The notes under the pieces: model-generated
Seen by the model: only the letters and a program-made list of their open reading frames with translations
Told to the model about the DNA's origin: nothing
The model's database searches: none
Translations under genes and position numbers: made by a program
NCBI GenBank assembly: GCA_963735065.1
Contig: CAVTJL010000001.1
Span: forward strand, 682,001 to 746,000
Direction of reading: 5' to 3'
Length of the DNA: 64,000 bases
Origin: CAVTJL01 sp963735065
GTDB taxonomy: Bacteria > Pseudomonadota > Alphaproteobacteria > Geminicoccales > Geminicoccaceae
Part shown: one piece after another, positions 8,580 through 17,459 of the stretch
How positions within the stretch are numbered: position 1 is the stretch's first letter
Layout: each line of letters opens with the position of its first letter

Positions 8580-9104
8580 ATGGCGACCACGACACGCGAG
8601 GACGAGTACCGCATCAACAGGATGATCGAGGCTCACGAGGTCCGCCTTGTCGACGAGGACGGCGGGATGGTGGGGGTTGTGCCTATCCGAGAGGCGCTGG
8701 AACGGGCTGATGAGGCCGGTCTCGATCTCGTGGAGGTCTCGCCGACCGCTAGCCCGCCCGTCTGCAAGATCCTCGATTATGGAAAATTCAAGTACGAGTC
8801 GCAGAAGAAGGCGGCCCAGGCCAGAAAGAAGCAGCGGGTCATCGAGGTCAAGGAGATCAAGATGCGCCCGGGCATCGACGACAACGACTACGGCATCAAG
8901 ATGAAGAAGGTCCGGGAGTTCCTGGACGAGGGTGACAAGGTCAAGGTGACCATGCGCTTCCGCGGGCGCGAGATGGCACACCAGGAGATCGCTGTCGGCA
9001 TCCTGAACAAGGTCCGGGAGCAGATGGCGGATCTGGCAAAGGTCGAGCAGTTTCCAAAGCTCGAGGGACGCCAGATGGTCATGGTGATGGCACCCCTGAA
9101 GTGA
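8580..9104 (+). CDS. infC: Translation initiation factor IF-3
   Basis: IF-3 binds the 30S subunit and checks the initiator codon-anticodon pair. The 174-residue product from ATG 8580 begins MATTTREDEYRINRMIEAHE, then has the N-domain VRLVDEDGGMVGVV, the family signature near SPPVCKILDYGKFKYE, and a C-domain ending VMVMAPLK. GGAGGA (8562-8567) precedes the ATG by 12 nt. The frame is open further upstream with a TTG at 8547, so a slightly longer form is possible; infC often uses unusual starts. The usual rpmI-rplT pair does not follow; instead an aminopeptidase gene overlaps its stop by 4 nt (GTGA). Confidence 0.95.
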   Translation: MATTTREDEYRINRMIEAHEVRLVDEDGGMVGVVPIREALERADEAGLDLVEVSPTASPPVCKILDYGKFKYESQKKAAQARKKQRVIEVKEIKMRPGIDDNDYGIKMKKVREFLDEGDKVKVTMRFRGREMAHQEIAVGILNKVREQMADLAKVEQFPKLEGRQMVMVMAPLK

Positions 9105-10876
9105 GCCTGCCGGAGGGCGAGCGGCTGCGGGCGCTCCGCGGCCGGCTCGGCGAGCTGGGCGTGGACGGTTTCTTCCTTCCGCGCACCGACAATCATGGCA
9201 GCGAGTATCTTCCGCCCGATGCCCAGCGCGTTGCTTGGCTGACGGGCTTCACCGGGTCCGCTGCCCAGGTCATCGTCCTGATGGCGAAGGCTGCCGTCTT
9301 CACCGACGGCCGCTACACCGTGCAGATCGCCGCCGAGGTGGACGAGGCCCTGTTCGAGCGCCGGCACGTCATCGAGCACCCGCCCAGCCGCTGGCTGGAG
9401 GACTCCCTGCCCGAGGGCGGCCGACTCGGGTTCGATCCCTTCCTGGTCCGTCGTCCCGAGCGCGACCGTCTGGCCAGAGTCGTGGCGGACAAGGGCGGGA
9501 CGCTGGTGCCGCTGAGCCCCAATCCGGTCGATTCGATCTGGATCGATCGGCCGGCGCCACCGATCTCGACAGTAACACAGCTCGATGATCGCTATGCGGG
9601 CGAGAGCAGCGCCCTCAAGCGCGAGCGCATCGGCACGGAGATCGGCCGCAAGGGCGCCGACTGGCTTCTCCTCACGGGTGCTGATTCGATAGCCTGGCTC
9701 CTGAACATCCGGGGCCACGACATTCCCTACAACCCGCTCTGCCTGAGCTTTGCGCTGCTGGGAGCCGACGGCACCTGCCGCTGGTTCGTCGAACCGCGCA
9801 AGCTGCCGGACAGGCTCGAGCTCGGCAATGCGGTAGCGATCGAGCCGATCGACACCTTCTTGCCCGCGCTCGACGGCCTCACCGGGATGCGTGTCGTCGT
9901 GGACCCGCAGGAAGCGCATCTGGGCTACCTCGAGCGGCTCGAGGCCGCCGGCGCCCGTCTCGTCGAGGCGGACAACCCGATCCTGCTGGCCAAGGCCACC
10001 AAGAACGCGACCGAGATCGAGGGAGCGGTCGACGCCCAGCGTCGGGACGGTGCCGCCATGGTGCGGTTTCTCGCTTGGCTCGACAGCCAGCCACCCGACA
10101 GCGTCGACGAGCTCGAGGCGGCGGACCGGCTCACCAGCGAGCGGGCGAAGGATCCTCTTTTTCAGGGTGAGAGCTTTCCTACGATCTCGGCGCACGGGCC
10201 CAATGCCGCCCTGCCCCACTACCGCTCGGTGCCGGAGACAAACCGGCCCCTCTCCACCGACACGGTCTATCTTGTGGATTCGGGCGGGCAGTATCTGGAC
10301 GCCACGACCGACATCACCCGCACCGTCGCCCTGGGAAATCCGCCGGCCGAGATGCGCGAGCGCTTCACGCTCGTCCTCAAGGGTCACATTGCGATCGCGA
10401 CCGCCCTCTTCCCCGTGGGCAGCACCGGCGCCCAGCTCGATACCCTGGCCCGGCTGGCCCTCTGGCAACATGGCCTGGACTTCGATCACGGCACGGGGCA
10501 CGGAATCGGCAGCTATCTCTGCGTGCACGAGGGACCGCAGCGGATCAGCAAGGCCGGCGGCGGCGTGGCTCTCCGGCCGGGCATGATCATCAGCAACGAG
10601 CCCGGCTACTACAAGGTCGGCGCCTACGGGATCCGGATCGAGAACCTGGTCGTCGTCGAGCCTCGGGAGGAGCCTCCCGGCGGCGAGCGCCCCCTTCTGG
10701 GCTTTCGGAACCTCACGCTCTGCCCGATCGACCGCCGCCTCATCGACAAGGCCCTCCTGACGGCCGGGGAGCAGGCCTGGGTGAATGGCTATCACGCCCG
10801 CGTCCATGACCAGCTGGCGCCCCTTCTGACCGGCGCGGCGGCATCCTGGCTGACGCAGGCCTGCCTGCCGATCTGA
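9101..10876 (+). CDS. Xaa-Pro aminopeptidase (aminopeptidase P, M24B family)
   Basis: The 591-residue protein has two creatinase-type N-terminal domains and a C-terminal pita-bread catalytic domain. This is the long three-domain form. The dinuclear metal ligands are all visible: Asp in YLVDSGGQYL and in DATTDITRT, His in HGTGHGIGSY, Glu in NEPGYYK and Glu in IRIENLV. It removes an N-terminal residue before proline. The GTG start overlaps the infC stop as GTGA, so it is probably co-transcribed with infC and translationally coupled. No signal peptide is seen, so it is cytoplasmic. Confidence 0.92.
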   Translation: MSLPEGERLRALRGRLGELGVDGFFLPRTDNHGSEYLPPDAQRVAWLTGFTGSAAQVIVLMAKAAVFTDGRYTVQIAAEVDEALFERRHVIEHPPSRWLEDSLPEGGRLGFDPFLVRRPERDRLARVVADKGGTLVPLSPNPVDSIWIDRPAPPISTVTQLDDRYAGESSALKRERIGTEIGRKGADWLLLTGADSIAWLLNIRGHDIPYNPLCLSFALLGADGTCRWFVEPRKLPDRLELGNAVAIEPIDTFLPALDGLTGMRVVVDPQEAHLGYLERLEAAGARLVEADNPILLAKATKNATEIEGAVDAQRRDGAAMVRFLAWLDSQPPDSVDELEAADRLTSERAKDPLFQGESFPTISAHGPNAALPHYRSVPETNRPLSTDTVYLVDSGGQYLDATTDITRTVALGNPPAEMRERFTLVLKGHIAIATALFPVGSTGAQLDTLARLALWQHGLDFDHGTGHGIGSYLCVHEGPQRISKAGGGVALRPGMIISNEPGYYKVGAYGIRIENLVVVEPREEPPGGERPLLGFRNLTLCPIDRRLIDKALLTAGEQAWVNGYHARVHDQLAPLLTGAAASWLTQACLPI

Positions 10877-10891
10877 GCGTTGCGCCGGGGA

Positions 10892-11359
10892 TCAGCGGGC
10901 CTTTTCCGTGGTCGTGAAGAGGGCTGCGATCCGCCAGCCCGCCGGGGTCTCGACACCCAGAACGCTGACGAGGAACCGTAGTCGGTCGGGACGCGCCGTC
11001 TGTCCGATCACCAAGGTCAGTGGAAGGTGGAGATACGCCACCCCTTTGGCCACCTCGACCGGCACGGCCCGGGCGAGATCCGGCTCGACATGCCACACCT
11101 CGGCCTTCTGGAAGAGCGCCATGCGCTGCAGGACAGCGTCTGGTCCCCATATCGCCATGCCGTCGCTAACCCAGAGGAACTTGTCAGACTCGAGAAGCGC
11201 GTCCCTTACCCGTCCGAGGTCGCGGGCATTCTGCGCTTCGAGAAAGCGCATGTAGAGGGTCTGCACCTCCAGGCCGGGCCCGGCCCACGCCCTGGGCGCC
11301 GCGATCAACCCACCGACCAACGCCAATGCAGCCAAGAGAGCCTTCATGGCACGTCTCAC
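10892..11359 (-). CDS. Secreted NTF2-like (DUF4440/SnoaL-type) protein
   Basis: The 155-residue protein begins with a signal peptide (MRRAMKALLAALALVGGLIA, likely cleaved after AWA near residue 26). The rest looks like one NTF2-like cone fold: a first helix with LYMRFLEAQNARDLGRV, then SDKFLWVSDGMAIWGPDAVL and strands ending GWRIAALFTTTEKA. Such domains serve as ketosteroid-isomerase-like enzymes or ligand binders; no activity can be assigned. It is probably periplasmic. It converges with the aminopeptidase gene. Confidence 0.65.
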   Translation of the reverse strand: MRRAMKALLAALALVGGLIAAPRAWAGPGLEVQTLYMRFLEAQNARDLGRVRDALLESDKFLWVSDGMAIWGPDAVLQRMALFQKAEVWHVEPDLARAVPVEVAKGVAYLHLPLTLVIGQTARPDRLRFLVSVLGVETPAGWRIAALFTTTEKAR

Positions 11360-11548
11360 CCTGCGCCTATCGGACGCGAAAATGTTGCCGCACCTGCCTT
11401 CCCGGGGCTCAATCCCAAGTCGGCGCTCAATGGACGATGCCGCAATCAGCGCGGCCGGGCCAATGCCCGGTCCCTATCGGCACGATAGCGGGCGGTAGAG
11501 CGCTTGGGCCGGTCAACAGGCCCGGATGATGGTCGACAAGCCGGGTTC

Positions 11549-12361
11549 TTAGCGCTGGCTATAGAGGGCATCGACCATGCGACCCTCGGCGAAGTCGAAG
11601 CCGCAGCGCAGAACGTCGCGGAGGGAAGCCACCGTGTCGGCCCGGGTGGCGAGGACGCGGATGCCGGCGGAGGCCAGGAGCCTGAGCTGCTGCTCGACCA
11701 GAGCAGCGGTAGGCAGATCAATCAGGCCCGATTCCGCCGAGCTGACCAGCACGTGCGTGACGCCCGCAAGCCCGAGAGAAAGCCTGTCGTAGGGGCGGAG
11801 GTCGCCGATCTCGATCCCCAGGCCCGTGACGGCCGGCAGGTCGCGACGGGCACGACGGGCGTCCTGTAGCGGGTCGCGGCTGCCACGCAGAACGAAGACA
11901 AGCGGCGCTCCCGCATCCAGGGCCTCGCACTCCAGCGCGATGGCACGTCTAAGCCAACGGCGACGCAGCGAGCGGGCCGGGAATGGAAGCAGGACCGCCA
12001 GGGCCAGCTCATGGGATGAGGCTGCGTTGGCGGCGGCGACCGCGCGTCGAAGCATCACGAGGTCGAGGCCGCCATCTGCCAGCGCCGAGCGCCTGCCGTC
12101 ACGATCGAAGAGCAGCATCGCCGGGCGCATCTCCAGAACGGAGCAGACGATGCGCGTGTCGACCGAGTCGCCGGGCACGACCGCCGGAAGCGCCGGCGAG
12201 CTGCTGCGGCGGAGACGCAGGCGTCCAAGATCGGCCAATCGACCCGGTCCCGCCCGCCACAGCTTGCGCAGGCTCCCTACCGGCCGGCGTTCCGGGAAGC
12301 TGGGGTCGATGCTGGCCCGACGCGGCAGCGGCAATCCCAAGCGGAGCAGAATATCGAGCAT
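11549..12361 (-). CDS. Divergent, probably non-catalytic EAL-domain-like protein
   Basis: The C-terminal half follows the layout of the end of EAL domains: GIEIGDLRPYDRLSLGLAGV, a strand VTHVLVSS, and GIRVLATRADTVASLRDVLR followed by GFDFAEG, which mirrors the AEGVET...GCDYxQGY stretch. The EAL motif, the DDFG loop and the metal-binding acids are not recognisable, so c-di-GMP hydrolysis is unlikely. The middle part (DRDGRRSALADGGLDLVMLR) is also EAL-like. The start chosen is ATG 12361 (270 residues); the frame remains open to 12589, so the protein could be longer. No ribosome-binding site decides it. Function may be protein or nucleotide binding. Confidence 0.5.
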   Translation of the reverse strand: MLDILLRLGLPLPRRASIDPSFPERRPVGSLRKLWRAGPGRLADLGRLRLRRSSSPALPAVVPGDSVDTRIVCSVLEMRPAMLLFDRDGRRSALADGGLDLVMLRRAVAAANAASSHELALAVLLPFPARSLRRRWLRRAIALECEALDAGAPLVFVLRGSRDPLQDARRARRDLPAVTGLGIEIGDLRPYDRLSLGLAGVTHVLVSSAESGLIDLPTAALVEQQLRLLASAGIRVLATRADTVASLRDVLRCGFDFAEGRMVDALYSQR

Positions 12362-12611
12362 AGGGCCTGAGCGCTGGTGGCACGCAGCGAGGGTCCGCTC
12401 ACGTCTGCGGGCCTGATCGCCTGCCTGCCGCAGAAGCACGACAGCGGGCGCCGGCGCAAGAGCCACCGCAGACAGCCGGGGCACCTCGGGCCTCAGCGGG
12501 CACTCGGGCACGCCCTCCACGGCTTCCCGTGCGCCCTTCGCTCCCCTAAGCTTACGAGGATGGGCTGCTGCCGGGCCAGCTTGGCGCAAGCGTCATTGAT
12601 CGGGGGAAACC

Positions 12612-14390
12612 ATGCCGACGAGAAAGCCTGCCATCGTTGTCGCTGGCGCCGCCATTATGGTGGCCGCGGTCGCACTGACGCCGGAGCCGGCATCGGCCGT
12701 CTATCCCGAGCCAGTCCAGGCGAAGGATGGCATGGTCGTCACCGCCCAGCATCTCGCAACCGATGTCGGCGTCGCGATCCTGAAGCAGGGCGGCAATGCG
12801 ATCGATGCGGCGGTGGCGGTAGGCTACGCCTTGGCCGTCGTCCATCCCTGCTGCGGCAATCTCGGCGGGGGCGGCTTCATGACCATCCACCTGGCCGACG
12901 GCAAGGAGACCTTCATCAACTTCCGAGAGAAGGCACCGGCGCGGTCGACGGCCACCATGTACCAGGACGCTAAGGGCAACGTCGTGCCGCGCCTCAGCCT
13001 GGACGGCTATCTGGCCGTGGGCGTGCCGGGCACCGTGATGGGCCTCGACATGGCCCTGCAACGCTACGGAACGATGAGCCGCGAGACCGCCATGGCGCCT
13101 GCGATCAAGCTCGCAAGCGAGGGCTACGTCCTGACACCCGGCGATGCCGCCATCCTGGACAGCAAGGTCCAGGCATTCAGCGAGCAGCCCAATGTCGCAA
13201 AGGTCTTCCTCAAGGATGGCAAGCCGCTGGCGGCTGGCGACCGGCTGGTCCAGGCCGATCTCGCGCGAACGCTCGAGGCGATCGCCAAGGACGGCCCCGA
13301 CGCCTTCTACAAGGGCCCGATTGCCAAGGCGATCGTCGCGGCCAGCGATTCCAACGGAGGCATTCTCTCGCTGAAGGACTTCGAGAGCTACACCGCCGAG
13401 GAGCAAAAGCCCGTCGAATGCGACTACCGCGGCTATCGCGTCGTCTCGTCGCCGCCGCCTAGCTCGGGTGGCACCACCATCTGCGAGACCCTCAACATCC
13501 TCGAGGGCTACCCGATGGGCTTCCTGGGCTTCCACTCAGCGGCCAGCGTCCACTACCTCGTCGAAGCGCTGCGCCACGCCTTCCTCGACCGCAACACGGA
13601 GCTGGGCGACCCCGACTTCGTGAACAACCCGCTGGACCGCCTCCTCTCGGACGACTATGCGGCCAAGATCAGGGCGACGATCGATCCCTACCGGGCAACG
13701 CCATCGGCCGAGCTGAAGCCCGGCACGCCGCCGCATGAGGGGACACAGACAACACACTTTTCGATCGTCGATAGGGCCGGCAACGCGGTTGCCGTAACCT
13801 ACACGATCAACGCCTATTTCGGGGCCAAGGTGATCGCCGGCGACACCGGCTTCTTCCTCAACGACGAGATGGACGACTTCACCGCGAAGCCCGGCGTGCC
13901 GAACATGTTCGGCCTCGTCCAGGGCGCGGCCAACGCAATCGCCCCGGGCAAGCGGCCGCTGAGCTCGATGAGCCCCACCATCGTCACAAAGGACGGCAAG
14001 GTCTTTCTCGTGCTCGGCAGCCCGGGCGGATCGCGGATCATCACGATCACGCTCGAGACCATCATGAATGCCGTCGACTACGGCATGGACGTCCAGGCCG
14101 CCGTCGACGCGCCGCGCATCCACCACCAGTGGCTGCCCGACAGGGTCTATGTCGAGCCGCGGGCGCTCTCGGCCGATACCGAGAAGGTGCTGAGCGGCAT
14201 GGGCTACACGATCGTCGAGCAGAACCCCTGGGGCGCCGCCGAAGCCATCATGGTCGGGCGCGAGAACGAAGGCCAGATGCCGTCGGCAGGGGGCGGCGAC
14301 GACACGATGCACGCCGCCAACGGCCTGCCGGGACTGCTCTACGGCGCCAACGACGACCGCCGCCCGGCGGGAAAGGCAGCGGGGTTCTGA
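12612..14390 (+). CDS. ggt: Gamma-glutamyltransferase
   Basis: Ggt cleaves glutathione's gamma-glutamyl bond in the periplasm and is made as a proenzyme that self-cleaves before a catalytic Thr. A signal peptide is present (hydrophobic residues 8-23, cleavage likely after ASA near 30). The large-subunit start has GGNAIDAAVAVGYAL and NLGGGGFM. The small subunit begins at the second Thr of GTQTTHFSIVD near residue 380, and the oxyanion/substrate loop GSPGGSRIITI is present. The 592-residue length is normal. GGGGGA precedes the ATG. It is a single gene, possibly for scavenging cysteine from glutathione. Confidence 0.93.
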   Translation: MPTRKPAIVVAGAAIMVAAVALTPEPASAVYPEPVQAKDGMVVTAQHLATDVGVAILKQGGNAIDAAVAVGYALAVVHPCCGNLGGGGFMTIHLADGKETFINFREKAPARSTATMYQDAKGNVVPRLSLDGYLAVGVPGTVMGLDMALQRYGTMSRETAMAPAIKLASEGYVLTPGDAAILDSKVQAFSEQPNVAKVFLKDGKPLAAGDRLVQADLARTLEAIAKDGPDAFYKGPIAKAIVAASDSNGGILSLKDFESYTAEEQKPVECDYRGYRVVSSPPPSSGGTTICETLNILEGYPMGFLGFHSAASVHYLVEALRHAFLDRNTELGDPDFVNNPLDRLLSDDYAAKIRATIDPYRATPSAELKPGTPPHEGTQTTHFSIVDRAGNAVAVTYTINAYFGAKVIAGDTGFFLNDEMDDFTAKPGVPNMFGLVQGAANAIAPGKRPLSSMSPTIVTKDGKVFLVLGSPGGSRIITITLETIMNAVDYGMDVQAAVDAPRIHHQWLPDRVYVEPRALSADTEKVLSGMGYTIVEQNPWGAAEAIMVGRENEGQMPSAGGGDDTMHAANGLPGLLYGANDDRRPAGKAAGF

Positions 14391-14441
14391 CGGCGAACCA
14401 CGAGTTTGCCTAACCAGAGACTTCAGAGCCAGCGGCCCAAC

Positions 14442-15864
14442 ATGAGTGGCGCCGACAGCAGCCGCGAGCGGTTCGAGAACGAGCTCTTCGACTTGGCGAA
14501 CGAGCTCGCTCAGGCCGAGCAGCTCGCGGCTGCCTCTCCTGACAATCTCGACATTCAGCGCGATGTCTCGATCTGCTGGGAAACGATCGGCAAGACGCTG
14601 CTTGCCCGAAAGGACCTCAGGGGTGCGCTCGAGGCCTTCGAGAAGGCCCTCGAGATCACCGAGAGGCTCATCGCGATTAAACCCGACAGCGCTCTCCTGC
14701 AGCGCGACCTCGCGATCGGCTGGACTGAGCTCGGCGACGCCCGCAGGGCTCAAGGCGACCTCAAAGGAGCTTTGCCGTGCTACGAAGCCAGCCTTCGGAT
14801 CGGTGAGGCGCTCGTGGCCCTGGCGCCGGAGAGCACCGATGCGCTACGCGAGCTGTCTGTAAGCTGGAGCAAGATCGGGCTCAACCGCCTGTCGGAGGGC
14901 GATCCCGACGGAGCGCTGAGGGCCTTCGAGGCGGACCTCGCCATCGCGCGCAAGCTGGCCGCAGCCGAGCCTGGCCTTCCGCGCCCCCAGCGCGATCTCG
15001 CCATCACCTGGAACAATATCGCCGTCGCGCGCCTCGACCGGGGTGATCTCAAGGGCGCTCTCCTGGCCCGCCAGGAGCATCTGGCGATAGCGCGCCGGCT
15101 TGCTGCGGCCGACCCCCTCGACGCCGAACTGCAAGGCCTGCTGGGTACGAGCCTCGAGCGGGTGGCGGAAGTCCGGATGGCTCGGGGCGAGCTCGTCGCC
15201 GCCCTGCGTGAGCTCGAGGAGGGTCTCGCCATCGCCCAGAGGCTCGCTGCGGCCCAGCCGGAGAGCGCGGAGCGGCAGAGCGATCTCGCCAGCAGATGGC
15301 GGCAGATCGGCGACCTGCGCGACAGCCAGGACGAGCTGGAGGCCGCGCTTCGGGCCTATGAGCGCAGCCGGAGCAGCCTCGAGAGACTGGTGGCGATCGA
15401 TCCTCGGAACGCCCGATGGCAGGGTTCTCTCTCCTCCACCCTGCATGCGATCGCCACGACGATGGACGAGCTGGGGAACCTCGAGGGCGCGCGCGATGCA
15501 TGGCGCCAGGGGCTGGCGATAGCCGAGCGGCTCGCCGACCCACTCGTCGGACGAGGGCGTCGAGCACAGCATGATGGCGGTCAGGCAGCTGACCGGCCTC
15601 GCCCGGGGCCTCGACGTGAGCGAGCCGGCGGCACGCGACGAGGCGGAGGAGCTGCTTCTGCGGGCGCTGGCCCTGCTCCGCGCGCTCGCTGCAGCCGACC
15701 GGCTCGATGCGCACCATGCGGCCTTTATTGGCAAGCTGGAGCGGGCCCGGGCCGAGCTGCTGCGTACGGCACCCCGTGAGCACCCCGGTCCGAGCCCCGC
15801 TTCTCCCGGAGCGGCGGGCCCAGCGGCGGGAGCGGAGCCGGGCTGGCCGTCACAGGAGCGCTGA
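14442..15864 (+). CDS. TPR-like repeat protein with a frameshift near its 3' end
   Basis: The protein is a string of about 45-residue tetratricopeptide-like units, each containing a variant of GD(L/P)xGALxAFExxLxIA followed by AAxPxxxxxQRDLAxxW. About seven units run from residue 10 to 370. At about 15537-15550 the frame breaks: the starting frame turns into an Arg/Gly-rich tail, while the +1 frame continues naturally (SSDEGVEHSMMAVRQLTGLA, then EEAEELLLRALALLRALAAA-like helices) to a stop at 15864. The coordinates cover the reconstructed gene. If the sequence is right, the made protein ends at 15779 with a nonsense tail. Start: ATG 14442; a TTG at 14406 is also in frame. The role is unknown, probably protein binding. 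Confidence 0.65.
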
Positions 15865-16617
15865 GAGCCGGGGCGGCGGAAGGCGCTTGCCTGCGCGACG
15901 GCGCAGGAGCCGGCGCCACGCGTAGGAGGCGGCGAAGAGGGCGCAGAGGAGCGCCAGCGCCGCGAGCGAGATGCGCCAGGGGAGATGGCCCATCTGGTCG
16001 CCCATCACGGTCATGAGCAGGGTCACAGGCAGGATTCCCAGGGCCGTGGTCCAGGCGAAGGTGAGCCAGCCTACCGGCGTGAGGCCCGCACCCCAGTTGA
16101 TGAGGTTGAAGGCGATGAGAGGGAGGAGGCGGACGACGAGAAGCGTCCGCCATCCCACATGGGCGGTGGCGCGCTCGAGGCGCTCGAGATGGCGGGGCGG
16201 CAGGATCCTGCCGACGAAGGGCCGGCCGAGGCGGCGGGCGAGGAAGAAGGCGAACAGCGCGCCCAGCATGGCGCCGGTCCAGGTGACGAGGGTGCCCCAG
16301 ACCGCGCCGAAGCACATGCCGTTGGCCAGCGCTACGAGCTCGGCCGGGAAGGGCACGAAGGAGTGGAGGACGAGGAGCCCGATCGAGACGGCCGCGGCCC
16401 ACGGGCCCATGCCGTCGAGAAGGGCCTCGATCCGGCCCTCGGTGAGCCCGCGGGTCAGTGGCAGCGCGAGGACCGCGCCGGCCGCGAGCAGTAGCAGAAC
16501 GGCCAGCCCGGCCAGGATCCAGGCGAGGCCGGCCGAGGGCCCGGCGAGCGGAGCCCGCCCGGCGGGGTCGCGGGCGATGCCGCGCTCCTGCTCGCCTGCC
16601 CTTGCCATCGCCCACAC
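15850..16617 (-). CDS. TVP38/TMEM64 (VTT-domain) family membrane protein
   Basis: The 255-residue protein has about six hydrophobic segments and the VTT/SNARE-associated domain hallmarks: SFVPFPAELVALANGMCFG, then GAMLGALFAFFLARRLGRP, and RLLPLIAFNLINWGAGLTPV. Family members (DedA/TVP38) are inner-membrane proteins linked to lipid scrambling and proton-coupled transport; the exact role here is unknown. Start is ATG 16617 or ATG 16608; neither has a clear ribosome-binding site. Its 3' end overlaps that of the TPR gene by 15 nt on the opposite strand. Confidence 0.85.
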   Translation of the reverse strand: MWAMARAGEQERGIARDPAGRAPLAGPSAGLAWILAGLAVLLLLAAGAVLALPLTRGLTEGRIEALLDGMGPWAAAVSIGLLVLHSFVPFPAELVALANGMCFGAVWGTLVTWTGAMLGALFAFFLARRLGRPFVGRILPPRHLERLERATAHVGWRTLLVVRLLPLIAFNLINWGAGLTPVGWLTFAWTTALGILPVTLLMTVMGDQMGHLPWRISLAALALLCALFAASYAWRRLLRRRAGKRLPPPRLSALL

Positions 16618-16715
16618 CTACCCTCGGCGCGCCGTGCGCTGCGCCCTCGACCTGCTCAACGGTATGATGCGGCCGGTGGTTGCCGTCGACTCCGAGGGCA
16701 GCGCTCGCTCCGGTA

Positions 16716-17459
16716 TCAGCCTCCGACCAGCGCCCTCAGCTCCCTGGCGTTGCGGACCGCGTCGTCGGCCACGGCCGTGTTGTCGAAGTAGACATAGGCA
16801 TCGCGGCACTCGGCCACGCGCGCTCTGAGCCAGGCCGCCCACTCCTCGAGCAGGGCTGTGCCGTAGGCGCCGTAGTACGGGCGCTCGTGTCCGTGCAGGC
16901 GGACATAGACAAAGTCCGTCGTGACCAGCCTGGGCGAGCGCAGCTTTCCAAGCTCGAAGCAGCAGAAGGCGACACCCGCCTTTTCGAGGCAGCGGAGCGT
17001 GGCGTCAGTGTGCCAGCGCTCGTCGCGGAACTCGAACGCGTAGCGATGCCCCGGCGGGAGGCCGGCGAGGAAGGCCTCGAGCAGGGCGGGATCGGGATGG
17101 ACGCTCGCCGGGAGCTGGAAGAGCACGGGCCCGATCCTCGAGCCCAGCGGCGCCAGGGCCGCAAGGAACCGGCCGACCAGGTCCTGGCAATCCTCGAGGC
17201 GCTTGTAGTGGGTGATGCCGCGCCAGGCCTTGATGCCGAAGACGAAGCCTTCCGGCACGGCGCGCGACCAGCGCCCGACCCACTCAGGTGGCGGGAGACG
17301 GTAGAAGGTGCCGTTGATCTCGACCGTATCGAGCGCCGTCGCGTAGTGAGACAGCCACGCCGCCTGCCTCAGGCCGTGCGGGTAGAAACTGCCGCGCCAG
17401 TTGGCATAGCTCCAGCCCGAGGTGCCGACGCGGCAGCGTGCCTTCGCCGTCGCGCTCAG
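16716..17459 (-). CDS. DUF72 family protein
   Basis: The 247-residue TIM-barrel-like protein has the family signatures CRVGTSGWSYANWRGSFYP at its start, EINGTFYRLP, FGIKAWRGITHYKRL, LFQLPASV, FEFRDERWH and the late FVYVRLHGHERPYYGAYG and YVYFDNTAVADD. DUF72 proteins are widespread and of unknown biochemical function; structural links to xylose-isomerase-like barrels are known. No ATG, GTG or TTG lies between the stop of the upstream gene and the conserved start. A CTG at 17459 overlaps that stop (CTGA) and has GGAG 5 nt before it, so I place the start there. It is likely coupled to the Gfo/Idh/MocA gene. Confidence 0.85.
   Translation of the reverse strand: MSATAKARCRVGTSGWSYANWRGSFYPHGLRQAAWLSHYATALDTVEINGTFYRLPPPEWVGRWSRAVPEGFVFGIKAWRGITHYKRLEDCQDLVGRFLAALAPLGSRIGPVLFQLPASVHPDPALLEAFLAGLPPGHRYAFEFRDERWHTDATLRCLEKAGVAFCCFELGKLRSPRLVTTDFVYVRLHGHERPYYGAYGTALLEEWAAWLRARVAECRDAYVYFDNTAVADDAVRNARELRALVGG

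Noticed and set aside
11455..11470. CCGGGC-CAAT-GCCCGG hairpin as a terminator
   Set aside because: Only 6 bp, no T-run, and such short GC foldbacks are expected often at this base composition.
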